Source: Lantana camara
Lineage: Eukaryota > Streptophyta > Magnoliopsida > Lamiales > Verbenaceae
Assembly (NCBI GenBank): GCA_037501455.1
Contig: CM074863.1
Span: 6,444,001 to 6,508,000 of the forward strand
DNA length: 64,000 nt
Direction: 5' to 3'
Within the stretch, counting starts at the first letter, position 1. Every line of letters starts with the position of its first letter. Both the position numbers and the translations under genes were made by a program. The notes beneath the pieces were generated by a model, which worked only from the letters and a program-made list of their open reading frames with translations, was not told where the DNA came from and ran no database searches. Positions 11,412 to 24,681 of the stretch are shown piece by piece.

Positions 11412-11795
11412 GGACAATTCCTCAAAAATCCTCAAGTGTAAACTGAATTTCCTTTTCACTCCCCCATTTTGAAAAAGTTCCTGTTCACTCCCCAATTGAA
11501 AAACAAAATTTCTTTTCACTCCCCAAGGTTGTATAATAATTCAGGAATTGCGTACAATTTTTAGGGAATTGCGTATAAAAATCCCGGAATCTCGTATACG
11601 AGATTCCGGGATTTTTATACGCAATTCCCTAAAAATTGTACGCAATTCCTAAAGACAATGTACGAACATGTACTGTTTGTGGGAACCTAAAAGGAATTTT
11701 GTTTTTCAATTGGGGATTGAATGGGAATTTTTTCAAAACTGGGGACTTAAAAGGAATTTTTTCAACTTTTTGATAATATTCAAAGATTTTCCCTC
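11412..11795. mobile_element. Mutator-like MITE with central palindrome
   Basis: A 384-bp noncoding element flanked by TTATAGATAC (11402-11411 and 11796-11805). Its outer arms are imperfect inverted copies containing CAATTGGGGA and AAAGGAATTTT-like blocks. Its centre is a perfect 108-bp palindrome (11543-11650). The terminal ten bases are less alike than in the other elements here. Confidence 0.72.
11543..11650. repeat. Perfect 108-bp spacerless palindrome
   Basis: The centre lies between 11596 and 11597 in CGTATACG. I compared both 54-base arms base by base and found no mismatch. A transcript would form an uninterrupted hairpin, and the DNA could extrude a cruciform. Confidence 0.93.
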
Positions 11796-11805
11796 TTATA
11801 GATAC

Positions 11806-14250
11806 CGACGCATAGTAATAGTGAATAGTCCAAAACAAATAATATGACGTAAAAATATATTAAAATACTTTGGAATAGTGAAAGGAATAAATGTATAAAA
11901 ACAGTTCACTCCTAAGAACTGTTCACACGTAAATGTTCACTCATTTCCTCTCCTTCTTTCTTAATTTCTATTTTCTAAATTCCTATGGTTCTGTAAGGAA
12001 ATTACAGTGCCATCCGTTGTCTTAATTCTCTATAAAATAGATCAGAACTGCAATAACCTAAATAACAAGAACCAAGTTTCCCTTCCCCTAAAAGCGACGC
12101 TACAATCAGGCCAATTAACTAATAAAACCAAAAATTAAAAAAAAAAAAAGTAAAAATCAAGACTTCCAACTTAGGATTAGGAGGAAGAGTGTGTTCTAGG
12201 AAAGGCAGTGACAGTTCTTTCAGAGGGTGTCAGTAGCTAGTCAAATCAAATGGGAATCCCACTTAAAAAGTTTTACAGACAAAAACGAACTGATTACGCA
12301 ATTTCAGTTTATGTTTTTACCAAAATGTTTGAAGTTTACCTCAGCATTAATTAACCCCAGTTTCCATTTGTCTGCTAATGCCCTGCACTGCAGAATTTAA
12401 CAAGTTCCTCGAAGATATCAATCAAAACAAAAAAAGGGAAAAATATTTCACGAAAAGAGGGATATAAATGACCGACTGTTAGAAAGATTCAGCTTTTTTT
12501 GCGCCTTGTTTGGGTATATCGTCAGCTTCTTTAACTCAACTCACTGCATGAGTACGGCAGTGGGCTAACCTCTGCCGAAAGAGAAGAGTCATTTATTAAT
12601 TTATATCATTTTTTTAAAGTTATAAAAAACCCTCTTTGTGTAGTTTTCCGTACCGTTTACTGGTGTCTTCTTCTTCTTCTTCGACTGACTAATCTTCAGT
12701 TTCATGCATTTATGATCCATCAATCCTTTCATTATTGGACGTATTCGAGACCCGGGATTGATTTTGAAACATGGAAAATAAAATGGGTCCATTTGAATCT
12801 TGGATGGATTTATCAACTTGGTATCATACGTATATTGGATTTTTTTTCATTACTGTTTATGCTTTTTGGCTGTTATCATTTTACGTGAGCTAAGGTGTGT
12901 TATTGGTAAGAAAGAATAAGAACAATTTGAGGTGAGTGATGGGCATTTTCTTTTGGGTTTTGAAATAGTTACATATGGAAAATGTGAAGAAACTTTAAAT
13001 TGCTTTCCATAGTTTATAGAACTATAATCGAAATGAATTTGATTCCATAGCCATAGGGGTTAGGGGAGAAAGGCAATATTCTGGGAAAGGCTAGTTCAGA
13101 TCCAGGCTTTTCTCCTGATTTGAAAATAAGGGCTTATCAACGATGCCATTTCTTGTGTCATCTCAATCAACTCATCTATCCATGGCTTTTCTCCTCTATG
13201 TGTAATATATTACATATATATATTGGAATTAATTGAAGGAAATATAACACATATTCATAGTTACGTTCTCGTATGTAGTAGCAACAGTATATGTAAGGAT
13301 CCCATCTTAGGTTGCTTTCTCCGTTTAAAATAGGGTAGGTAGAGAAACGGCTTCTACACATATGTTTATTTGATATTACTCCAAATTACAATTTGAAAAG
13401 ATATACATAAATAGAGCCAATGACCGTAGACTTTAGATATACCTCTCCCCAGAAGTTTTATAAAACTCACCAAAGAGTGAAAACTGAAAAGTTCTATTCT
13501 TGGTCCGACTTATCTTAAGTCTGCTCCTCACTTTCACTCTATAATAGGAAAAATTCTAGCCTTTTTGTTGAACCTAACTGATCATTTTAGCACTCGATAA
13601 AGGTTAAACATTGTCCGCTTATTACACTGACATGAACTAACCATGTTCGGGTATATGGAACCGGGAAGCATACACAACCAATGAATAATTAAGGATGCAT
13701 TAGGTTGAGCTTATAAACTTAATAATTAAGCTCTCATTTTAGTTAAGTAACATATCTTTATAATAACTCTATCTCTCGATGAAAATTCCTTCAAAACCAA
13801 TCCATGAAAAAGAGTATTACGCAATTTAGCAAGCAAATGCAAGATATATTTTTTTCTTCTTCTTTACTATGTTTCAGAAATCCCAAAAAAAATAAATGTA
13901 TAAAGATAAGACCTCAAGTTAAACCATCTCTCGACACATTGGTCAATTAGCACACACAAACCATGCAAACAATTACAGGTTAAAATCAGTTGCTCACTTA
14001 ATTAAAGTTTCCCAGTCAACCGGATTTCAACAAGAAAAATAAATGCACAAACAGAAAATTAAATAATATTACCACAGTAATCTCCAACAGGCGCATGCAG
14101 AGTACTTCATTTCTCCATCTCCACTCAGAATCCATCCTCTTTCATTAGGCAATCCAAATCCAAGAACTCCCAACTCATAAATCATCCATCTTGTCCCCAT
14201 CTGATAATGTAATAATTTTTCAAAAAAAAGATCAAAATTTTCTTCTTAGT
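11806..14250. other. Intergenic DNA between aldolase and PTL-like gene
   Basis: Noncoding AT-rich sequence. The part next to 14250 probably includes the PTL-like 3' UTR. No RNA gene or element ends were recognised. Confidence 0.5.
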
Positions 14251-16619
14251 TCAGTCCATAATTCTCCCATAGCCATCCCCCATGAAGTACCTAAAGCAGC
14301 TATCATTAACAGCATTTGCAGAAGCACTATTGTTGTTGTTGGGAGACGAATGTCCATGATCATGAACGTTTAACCTTATAATCGTATTATGATCATGAAG
14401 ACCTTGATCATTAGCATCACAGTACACTCCTCCCTGATGATTTGAAATGGATTCATGATGATGTGCAGTCTGGTAATTATAGTTGCAGCTTTTTGATGAA
14501 TTCTCCTTTCTTTTCTTGCTGCACTTAAGTAGATAATTATTGACACTTTCCCACTTTTCTTTGCACATCACGCCACTCCTGTCATGTCCAAAGCAAGCCA
14601 TTTTATTAGCTATTTCTTCCCATAGATGCATATCATCCGATATATTCGACCCTCTTTGTTGGAACTTCACTTCCAGACTCGTTCTGAGTTGAATCAGCTT
14701 AGCAATCTCAGACTCGGGCCAGATATCACCTTTCACTGAGTTGGTCATCGTTTCGTGGCTCCCATCTTCGTTGTGATTACCGCTCAAACTACGAATTTCG
14801 GGCTCCATCATTTCATCAAGGGGCAATTCTTTTCCGGTGATTTTGTGCAAAGCGTCCATTAAAGCTGAGTCACGAGCTTCAATCCATGCTCTCTCACTAG
14901 CCCAGAATTTGTGTTCTCTCTCTATTCTAGCTGCATCTTGTTTCCTCCATTCTTCCTCTCTCATCATTCTTTCCTGTTCTTTATTTTCGATTGTTCTCAT
15001 CATCTTCTCCATCCAAGCCTCCTGTTTGTCCATCAATTTCTTCATGTGGGCATCGATGAAATCCTTAATCTTGACTTTCCAACCCCTCTTGCCCCTTCTT
15101 TTCTTTCTCTTCGAATCGTTTTCGTCTATCCGCTCGTTTGGATCATCGCTGTTGTCTGAAGAACTCGTGTCCACATCAGAATAATTTGAGAGGCTGAGGC
15201 TGGTGTCTGAGAATTTCGGACATTGGAAGGCTTCATGATTATTTGCAGACGAACTGTTCTTATTATTTGGATAATTGTAGTGAAAATTGCCACCCACGAG
15301 ATGGGCTTCTGAGTTTGACGCTGAATTGTTGTTACTATTTTCACCATAGAGAGCTTCGAGTTGTCTGAAGAATCTGTAATGTTTGCCATCTTGCCTTCCA
15401 GCTTTCCCTTCTTTAGTCTTTTTGTAATACTTGTACAGATTTTCAAACTTCTCTCTGCACTTCTTGCCGCTTCTCTGGTATCCGTGCTCCTCAGACATTA
15501 TCCTGATTAAAAATAAACATAAATGAAAACATTTATTGAGAAAACTAAGTTTCGAGTTTGAAGTATCTGGAGATGAAGATTTTGCAGTGAAGTGGAACCC
15601 TAGTTCAATGTAATGTTGCTGTACAAAAGCTTCATATGATATCGATCTTTGCTAAGCATGGACAAACTCATGTGGTTTCCTTGATTCAGTATTGTAGACA
15701 AACCCGATTTAGAATATGACTATTCAAAATTGTCTGTGTGACTGGACAAGAAGCTGTTACTACTGAAAAATAGAGAGAGATGTTTACTAAAACGCCCAAA
15801 AGATTGCATCCGGGAAAATGGGAAATCTAATGGCCGAGAAAGTAAAGATAAAGTGAAAGTTTGAAGTGTGAGAGTGAAGAAGTAAAGGTAAAAAGGAACA
15901 CCTGAAGAGATCTTAAACTGGATTTCAAACCAAGCTGCCGTCATTTTCTTAAATCAAGAACCGGACTTTGTTTTAGTTGAAAAGATAATAATAATAATGG
16001 CGAAGAGAAAACTCCAACTCACTATGTCTACGGAGACGATTAGTCCATTAACTGTTTTAGCGGAGAAAAAAAAAAAGAAAATTAATTTGAAAAATAAGAA
16101 GAAAGAACGAGGATCGACTCCAATTACTGGGTTGATTTCGAAAGAAAAACCTAGACATATTAGCAAAGTAGCAATTTAGGTTTAACAGAAAGCTATTGAT
16201 GTGTGTGTGATTATAATAACATACCTGGAGACTTCATCCCACAAAGGGCCTTTCTGGTTGGCCTCCTTGAATTTGGGGTCAAGTCTCGATCTGATTTCAA
16301 GAAGCGTAAGCGTTTCTTGCCTCGGCCATCTCCCCGTGCCACCATCTCCGCCGCCGCCGCCGCTGTTAATTCCACTCTCGAAGCCATTGTAACAACCGCC
16401 AACGGCGGCGCTGCTCGACGGTCCTCCGTTATTATTAGGCGTGGTTATACTAGCAGTAGAATCTGGGCGAAACATGAGCATGTCATACGGATTGGTGGCA
16501 TGGTTCAAACCACGGTGGCCTGAAAGCAGGTCCGACGGCGGCTGAGGTATCGCCGCCGGAAACAAAGGTCTACTGCTTATATACTGGCGGAGATCGGCCA
16601 TTGCGTATTGATCTTCCAT
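14251..16619 (-). CDS. PTL: Trihelix transcription factor, PETAL LOSS type (2 exons)
   Basis: Predicted nuclear DNA-binding protein of the GT-2 clade. Exons are 16619-16225 and 15502-14251, joined by a GT/AG intron that splits an Arg codon; the product is 548 aa. The first ATG in frame (16619) gives MEDQYAMADLRQ; the frame extends upstream only to a GTG. Domains: glycine-rich linker, N-terminal trihelix domain (residues 97-185, GRWPRQETLTLLEIRSRLD to FFRQLEALYG), basic nuclear-localisation stretch KRKKRRGKR (about 262-271), acidic/basic coiled coil (about 275-350) and C-terminal trihelix domain (about 392-465, WPESEI to CKEKWE). Two trihelix domains plus the ADLRQ-like N-terminus point to PETAL LOSS, which in Arabidopsis controls sepal boundary growth and petal initiation. 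Orthology against other GT-2-like paralogues needs a tree. Confidence 0.9.
15503..16224 (-). other. Intron of PTL-like gene (722 bp)
   Basis: Bounded by AG|GTATGT and CAG|GATAATG on the minus strand. It splits the first trihelix domain between EVSR and IMSEEH. No nested feature was seen. Confidence 0.85.
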
Positions 16620-17845
16620 GTTTGGGCGCAGGCGCACACAAACACAGTCGAATTACAAGGCAATTGAATGAGAGAGAGAGAGGGGAAGGAGACAGTGGTG
16701 AAAGAAGCGGCAGACCCGGATCGTGTCCTCACAGAAAAAGGTTTTGAATTCATGAATCATGTAGAGGACAATGGACCCATTTCTGTGCTGCTGCATCAAT
16801 GTTAACTTGTAATCTCTTTCTCTCTCTCTATATCTCCTACTCGTATATGTGCCAGTCTATATTCTGTAGGGTTTCTGCGTACATACATACATACGTAAGA
16901 GTAGAGATACAATGTGTATAGAACTATAGATACAACTGTATCTGGGTTAAGGATGATGTATTGTAGTTAAATCCCCTCCGCCTAATCATACGGCGACAAA
17001 TGTCAATACTTAAAAGCTAATTAAAATGGTAAACAGTACCTTCTTGCTTGTTCCACATTCACTGTCTTACACCCTTTTTGACTCTCTCTCTATACATACA
17101 CATATACATACAGACATCACGTTTCGTCTGGTTTTTAAGCTTTCAATTTATGGATACAACGAAGAGGACTGTTGCCTCTCACTGCTTTGGAATTTGGATT
17201 TTGTTTAAATTAAATATGTCTCTTCTCATTCTTTTTGCTCCTTCCGATACCTAATCTACAGTGTTTATACTGTTTGAATTTTACGAGTGATTAATTATTT
17301 CAAATTATCTTCATTCTTGATCATCTACAAACAAATTAAAGGGAATTCCAATTGGGGCTCGAGGGTACGATTGGCTAATTACGAAACACTTTTCTCTTTG
17401 TTAATTTGTTTATTCAACGTCTCTGATCCTTTCCTATTGTGGAAGAAACAGATCTGTGGAATTCTGAGAGCAAATATTATTTTATACGTAGTGCCGACTG
17501 CCGAATGTGCTACAGTAACGTACCTGATGCTCTTCAGACTTCACAGACCTCCATGGAAATGTTTTATTTCACTCTATTTAATTTCTCTGTTTTCTTCAAC
17601 TCAGAGTGTTATTAATTTTAAGAAACTTAAGATTTAATTAGGATGATGTAAACCAGTAATTACTAAATTATTTATTACCTTAATCATGTTCGGTAAATCT
17701 CTCCTTATCAGCTAACTTTTGACCTAAATTAGGTGTGTGAGACCGAACACCATATTTTTAACATGATATCAAAACTAGTTGTATCCTATATTTAAATTTT
17801 ACGTTTCAAGTTAACTCTGATTGATCAGATCTCGGTGTAAGGCAT
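16620..17845. other. Upstream region of PTL-like gene
   Basis: Just upstream of the ATG are a GA-repeat tract (16670-16682) and CT-rich tracts near 16818-16835, compatible with a 5' UTR and promoter on the minus strand. A 116-codon open frame at 17287-17637 (+) has no recognisable domain and was not accepted. Confidence 0.45.
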
Positions 17846-18215
17846 GAGGAGGATTTATACTTGTCCCACATGGTACTACTTTAATAATATTAGACAACCC
17901 TTTCATATTCCATATTGACCCCGATATTTTTCGGGACTTGAAATGTGAGGAGGGTCTGTAAATCTATCCCACGTATTACTACCTTAATAAAGTTAAACAA
18001 CCTTTTCACACTCAAGGTTGACCCCAATTGTTTGGGGCCTGAATGTGAGGAGGGTGTGTAAACCTATCCCACGTATTACTACCTTAATAATGTTGGATAA
18101 CTCTTTCGTACTTCAAATTAACCCTGAATGTTCACGTCTGCCAATGAGGAGAGTATCTAAACCTGTCCCATAAGGTATTACTCTAATAATGTTGGATAAC
18201 TCTTTGGTAGCTAAC
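17846..18215. repeat. Tandem repeat, about 100 bp x 3.7
   Basis: Units start GAGGAG at 17846, 17947, 18047 and 18146; the last is partial. Shared blocks are TCCCAC, TATTACT(A)CCTTAATAA and GGATAACTCTTT. The stretch just upstream (about 17690-17845) has a degenerate TGATATCAAAA reminiscent of a Met-tRNA primer site, so this may be the remnant of an LTR element, but that is weak. Confidence 0.75.
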
Positions 18216-21200
18216 TTTCAAGGAGAATTAGACCGAAAATATATATAGTGATTGAGAAATGCTTAATCATTAGTCTATTTGTTGTGTTAATTGGCAGATA
18301 CATAGACTAAATGATGATGGGAAATAAATATTTAAACCGAGAAATGAAAAATAAAAAAACGGTTTATGTTTAGGCATTAAAGTAGGAAAATATCTTTTTA
18401 ATTAGTTTATGGTTTAGTCTCAAAGGCAGTGAAGTATCTCTCATTTTCCAAGTAATGGGAAAGGCATTGCAATGTCTAGGCAGTACCTCAAAGATAGGAT
18501 CATTAGTTTCTATCACGAATGGGGAAATGTGAAGGCTCATGAGCAACCACTAGTAGAGATACTCCATGAACATTCCACATAAGAAAAAATATATATATAT
18601 ATACCTAGGAAACATTTTAAATTTCATGGATTTTGAATTGTTATAGATATTTGTCCCAATACACTTAAGAGGAACCGAAGATAAAGTTATTTTTTGAACA
18701 ACAACCACCATTTATAAATTATGCAAGTACAAGAGAATCGGCATAACTCGAAATATTCGAAGATCTTAGCTGCATCTTCTTTGTAAAGAAGCGAATGGAC
18801 TAACCAAGTCTCACGCTTAATAAAAGTAAACACCAACTTGTATACGGAAGAACAAAAACTAAATAGACTTTAAAAAAAAGACCAAACATCCAATCAGAAA
18901 ACCAAATTTCCATTCGGAAAACTAAAAAACAACATAAAAAAGTAAAGATGATGACGGAATACGAAGAAACTTAATAATTACGGTCGGATCTACTTAGATC
19001 TGTTGTGCTGCCACCCTTACAAATCTGTGCCACCGCTCGCTCTCTCAAATTAATTTGATGTTGTTGATTTTTGTTTTTTTCACGCTCCTTCAATAGATAT
19101 GTTGATTCACACGCTCCTCCAATAGACTGGTTTTCTTCGCATTCCTACACCTCTTGATTTAGATTTCTCCGATTTGAAGAAATCCATTGAGAAACTCAAG
19201 CGCGGCTTAAAGATAAGTTATTTTAGTAGAATGAAATACTATATTTTCTAAGTCCAATCCAAAATTCAAATATTGGCCGTTTGCATAGAGATATCAGATG
19301 GATCATGGAAGAGTCCCCCATCATATAAATCTTTGTAACACCTTAACCGAAAAGAAAATCGGGTAAAAAGTAAAATAGAAAAGTAAATAAGATACTTAAT
19401 AGGGGAAGTTGACTTGCAACAAAGATTTTGGTACATACACTGACATAATTTCAAATTTGACATATCATTTGACACGCTTCTCTTAAAGTTTGAGAAATTA
19501 CAAAATTTTTCTTATAAAACAATTTTCACTACTTATAGATAGATTAAACTTTGATGATTTTTTTTCTTATTGTTCTTAAATATTGTTCATACCTCATATT
19601 ATGTTGGATATTAAATATGATTTTCCAAACTCTCAAATAATGCAGTTTAATTAGCCTAACCTCATAGTATGTCGGAGGTATTTTCTTTCTAGAACGAGAA
19701 AGTCCAAAATTGCGGGTAAACTTTATGTAGTGTAAATGACTGTATATATGTTTGATAGTTGAAAACCCAGATTATATAGGCGTATCATTTTCTCGTTATA
19801 ATTATTTGAACTTTATAAATCGAGTCTTTTCTGTAGAAGTAATATGGCATGATGATGAGAGAAGTCGGCAAGAATCAACTTTTGTTAGATGATTTTAGCT
19901 TTTCGACGGCTTTCTATTTATACCAAATCGCTTTATGGAGAGCTTTTGGTTTCACTGTATATGACTATGGCCGGCCATTTTGGTGATTGAACCCGGGAAA
20001 TGCCAAAAGGTAAAGACCATATGTCCTTTATCAATTACAATTAGCTGGATTTGGATTATATCTCATCGATCTACCTACCTCTCGCATTATGCTTTCTCTT
20101 TCAATTCTCTCAATACTATTGAAAACACTGCAAATTTTCTCAGTTTAAATTTTGATGTTATATTTGAATTTTAGTAATAGCTTTGCTCAGATTCAATGAC
20201 GGAACATATATATATTGGGCCTAGCTAGGGTTACTTGCATGGAGTATTTAGTGTTAAATATTTACATTGTGAATATATCGATCTAACTTCATCCGGCTAT
20301 TTGGGACCAAAAATAATCATTTTTCTTTTTTAAATGAAAAAATAAGATTAATATTCAGTTAATTCAACCTAAAAAAAAAAACACAGAAAATAGAAAAAGA
20401 CCCACAAGATTTAGTTCTCAATAAACTATAAAGAGATGATGATTTGGGAATTCTGCGGTCATGATTAATGCTCCTAAATTGGGCAGATCCTTTCGCACAA
20501 CGCCATAATTGTCATTCCAAAGCAGAAGCCCTCCATCATCATAACCCTAAAACAAATTCAAAACTTCAAACTTAACCTAATTAATCATTAATTAAATACA
20601 CAAAAAAAAAAAACAAAATAGAAGAGAGTGAAGTGAATAATTGAATAGTATTGGTGGTACTGCTACTTATGAAGGCTGGACCCAGTTTTGCTTAGATAAA
20701 AACACAACTATATCTCAGTCCATGTGAATACAAAGGAGCCACTGACAGTTTTACGTACAATTTCTACACGTACAAAACCCTTTTCCATTAACGCCAATTC
20801 AGTACATTTGCGTCTGCTCCTCACTTTTCATAACTTTATTTCCTCCTTTTTTTTTTTTTTTTTATCTTTTATTTTGTCTTCTTCTTTCAGCCCTGCCCGA
20901 CTTCCATTCGCGTTTGTTAGTTTATTAATTTTAACATATGTATACCTGTCTCCGATTCACGGTCGGATCGGAATCACAAGTATAAATATTTTGTACTTTT
21001 TTTCAAGTGTTTTGGTGATGGGGACAGTGTTTTTTGGTTTGCAATGGAAATTGTAGATAGGAACATTAATGTATAATTTGTTTCTGTGTTTGATATCAAT
21101 ATCTTTTGGACTTGTATATGGAAACAAGGATGGGATTAGTCCTAAGTAATTACTATAGTAGGTAGAAATAAAATAAAAGGGCAAAAAAAGGAGGCAATGT

Positions 21201-21702
21201 ACGAAATAACAATAAATTAATTGTCGGCGTGAAACTTTTATTTTTATCAAACTAAATATACATTATTCATGGACATTATAAGAACATTTATCATGAGCAT
21301 CCATATGAACAGTTTCTTGTAGGATAGGGTGCCTTGTTATAATATTTTTCGAAATTTAGAACAATATATAGAATTTATCTTTTATGTTTCACCCCTTTAT
21401 AAATCTTGGTTCATCTGGTACCACACCTTATTCGTATTATATTGTATTTGTATTTTTTCTATCTATCTATGTATCTTATAAAAGTACGAGTTGTTTCTTA
21501 GAAAATACGGATCGCCTAAAATACCCTCATAATAATTAAATGAATAACTATTAGTTAGGGATAACTATGTAATTACATATTATAAATTATTAATTTAACT
21601 ATATTTAAAAAGTACTTATTAACTTATAATAGGACTCTCGGCAGAATTAAAACTTTTTTAACTTAAAAAAAAAAATATATAGTTTAACAAGAACTATTTT
21701 AA
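18216..21702. other. Intergenic DNA, no gene seen
   Basis: About 3.5 kb with TA dinucleotide runs (for example 18589-18602), a 16-base T run near 20850 and no coding frame with recognisable content. No element ends with matching target duplications were found. Confidence 0.5.
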
Positions 21703-22334
21703 TATTAATATAGGGTTAATTACATATAGACCCCATGTGAGTATTAGAAATTACAATTTGTGACCCTCTTAGTCAAACAATTACATATACACCCATTGAG
21801 TAGTTTGAAAGTTACACAAAACACCCATAAATTAGGGTTCTTTTAAAATTTTGATGACATTATCAAACTTTTACTTGATTTTCCTATTTTACCCATTCAT
21901 TTAGTATAACAATTTTTATTTTAATAATTATTCCTAACTATATCTAGATTGGTATTAAAAATCTAAATTTAATAAATTAAATCATTAATTAATATGAGAT
22001 GATATGATTTATCATTTCAAATATTAAATTATATATAATAAATATGAATTTAATGGGTTAAATATAATATTTAGAAAATGATGTTATATAGAGTTATAAT
22101 ATATAATAAATATATATAATAAAGTAATATTTATGTATATATATATTAATTACACGACCACCGCACGACAATACATATATTCATTCATACGTATATATAT
22201 AACACGCCAATATACATATATATTCATACATACTGATATGTAATATGTATGATATATAACATATATAAATATTACATTATTATATATATATATATATTAA
22301 TTATCTATTGTCACTTTATATATATATATATATA

Positions 22335-22680
22335 GGGCAATTTACATCTGGGTCCCCTGAGGTTTGGCGTAATTACAAATTAATCCCTGCACTTCCAGAA
22401 ATTACATACAACTACCCTACTGTTTCCTTCCGTTAGAAGTCCCTGGACGCCGTTATAGTTCCGTCCAAATCTGGGTATTCTTGAGGGCTCGTTTTGTAAC
22501 ATTTTGTAAAATACAGGGACTTTTTTGTAATATTTAGGATAATTTTTTGGACGGAACTATAACGGCGTCCAGGGACCTCTAACGGAAGGAAACAGTAGGG
22601 TAGTTGTATGTAATTTCTGGAAGTGCAGGGATTAATTTGTAATTACACTAAACCTCAGGGGACCCAGATGTAAATTGCCC
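22335..22680. mobile_element. Nested MITE 1 (346 bp)
   Basis: Ends GGGCAATTTACATCTGGG and CCCAGATGTAAATTGCCC are exact inverted copies, and the arms continue inward for over 100 bp. It sits in a TA microsatellite, so the target duplication (ATATATATA on both sides) agrees with but does not prove a 9-bp duplication. The central loop is around 22510. Confidence 0.85.
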
Positions 22681-22877
22681 ATATATATATATATATATAT
22701 ATATTACTTTTTCTAATATTATATTTAACCCATTAAATTTAGATTTTCTATATATATAATTTAATATTTAAAATGACAAAATCATATTATTTTATATTAA
22801 TTAATGATTTAATTTATTAAATTTAATTTTCAATACTAATTCAAATATATACTAAATGAATGATCAAAATAGGGAAA

Positions 22878-23348
22878 GGAAAAATTACATTGTACTACCC
22901 TGAGGTTTGCCATAATTACAAATAGGTCCCTATTCTTTGTATAATTATAATGAAGTCCCTAAACTTTCACTTCCGTTTGAGGTCCATAACGGACGTTACT
23001 GTTCCGTTATGTTCAATGGTTGACCAGCCCAAAATACAAGGACCTATTTGTTATTGAGTAAACTATAGAGATCGTTTTGTTAGTAAATTCAAACCTCAAT
23101 GACCTATTTGTTTGTTATTGAGTAAACTTTAGAGAATAGTTTTGTTAGTAAATTCAAACCTCAAGGACCTATTTGTAAATATTCAGGGGTATTTTGGGCT
23201 GGTTAACCGTTGACCTTAACGAAACAGTAACGTCCGTTGTGGACCTCAAACAGAAGTGAAAGTTTAGGGACTTCACTGTAATTACGCAAGGAATATGGAC
23301 CTATTTGTAATTATGGTAAACCTCAAGGTAGTACAATGTAATTTTCCC
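22878..23348. mobile_element. Nested MITE 2 (471 bp)
   Basis: Ends GGAAAAATTACATTGTACT and AGTACAATGTAATTTTCCC with a perfect 10-bp duplication AATAGGGAAA (22868-22877 and 23349-23358). One arm holds an internal tandem duplication of about 65 bp (units from about 23057 and 23117, sharing TTTTGTTAGTAAATTCAAACC). Noncoding. Confidence 0.85.
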
Positions 23349-23535
23349 AATAGGGAAATCAAGTTAAAATTTGGATGATGTCATAAAATATTTAAAAGAA
23401 CCTTAATTCATGGGTGTTTCGTGTAATTTTCAAACTCCTTAATGGGTGTATATGTAATTGTTTGACTAAGAGGATTACAAGTTATAGTTTCTAATAATCC
23501 CGTGGGAGCTATCTGTAATTAACCCTATTAATATA

Positions 23536-24672
23536 TTAGTTAATTGTATTCAAAGCTTATAATATAAGTTGTCTATTTTTTAATTTAAAACTCTATAATT
23601 TAAAATGTTATAATAAGATATATCTAACGAACTGGAAAAACATTAAGTTAATTCACTTTATAATTTTAATAAAATTTGATAATTAATTAAAATAAAATAT
23701 GATCTAAATTGAATGAGCTAAATAAGATAAGTTTCAATAAATCTATCCTAATGTAATTCTAATTATATAACTCCATAATTCTAATTATCTAAGTTCATAA
23801 ACTTTTTTTAATTATAATCATATTATAATTTTATAAACATATCTAATTATCAAAATAATATAATTGAATAATTTATATAAAATAATTTTCAATTAACTAA
23901 TATTAATATAATTATAATTATCTAAATATAATTAACAATATAATATTTCATTAGTTTATATAATAAAATATAAATTAAATGTGTAAATGTTATTTAGATA
24001 GGATAATTAACATAGTCTATATATATTAAATAGGATAAATAGGGTTTCTGATTTCTTACATTTAATATATACCACAATTTAGAATTGCAGATCGTCAGAC
24101 CAAAGTTACTTTAAATTAAGATCTAAGGAAACTTAATATGTGTGCATGTAAAAATAAGATATAATTTAATTTTATAAATTATTTTTATGGTGTTCAATTA
24201 AACATTCCTTGAATTTTTTATATTAATTTAATCTTTTAATTATTTCTACTATATATAAAATAAATAGTAAAATATTAATATAAATCTTAAATAATGTTCG
24301 TTAGAGAAATATAAATAAAAAAATGGAATGCAAGATCAATAGCAAATAAAGAATTAAAAAGAGATAAAAAAAATTAGTTAAAAGAAAGAATAGTTGATTT
24401 TGATGTATATTGACGCACATACCAAATTAAGGACAAACCCAAATAATATTTTGATTCAATAATGATGTCACTCAATGATCAGTTGTTAATTGTATCATTT
24501 AGTGATCATGATTTGAAAGAGGTCACAAATTATTTGAGAAAAGTTACAAAATTTAAAATATCATTTATTCAGTAAGGAGATTTCTGAAAATGTGGTTGGA
24601 CATATTCATACAATCAAATTTCAAAAGAAATGGTTGTCATATGCTCATATTTTGATAGTTTTTGGGTTAAAA
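23536..24672. other. Very AT-rich intergenic DNA, no feature seen
   Basis: Dominated by A/T with TAAT-type words; no coding frame or structured repeat was recognised. Confidence 0.5.
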
Positions 24673-24681
24673 TATAAAATT

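Larger units (their letters stand above)
21713..23525. mobile_element. Outer Mutator-like inverted-repeat element, host of two nested MITEs
   Basis: Ends GGGTTAATTACA and TGTAATTAACCC lie between perfect 10-bp duplications TATTAATATA (21703-21712 and 23526-23535). The left arm (21713 to about 22080) is repeated inverted on the right, but the right arm is broken by two later insertions (22335-22680 and 22878-23348). Without them the element is about 1 kb. It is noncoding, with many TA repeats in the loop. Confidence 0.85.

Noticed and set aside
17287..17637. 116-codon plus-strand frame
   Set aside because: No domain, random codon use, AT-rich intergenic context.
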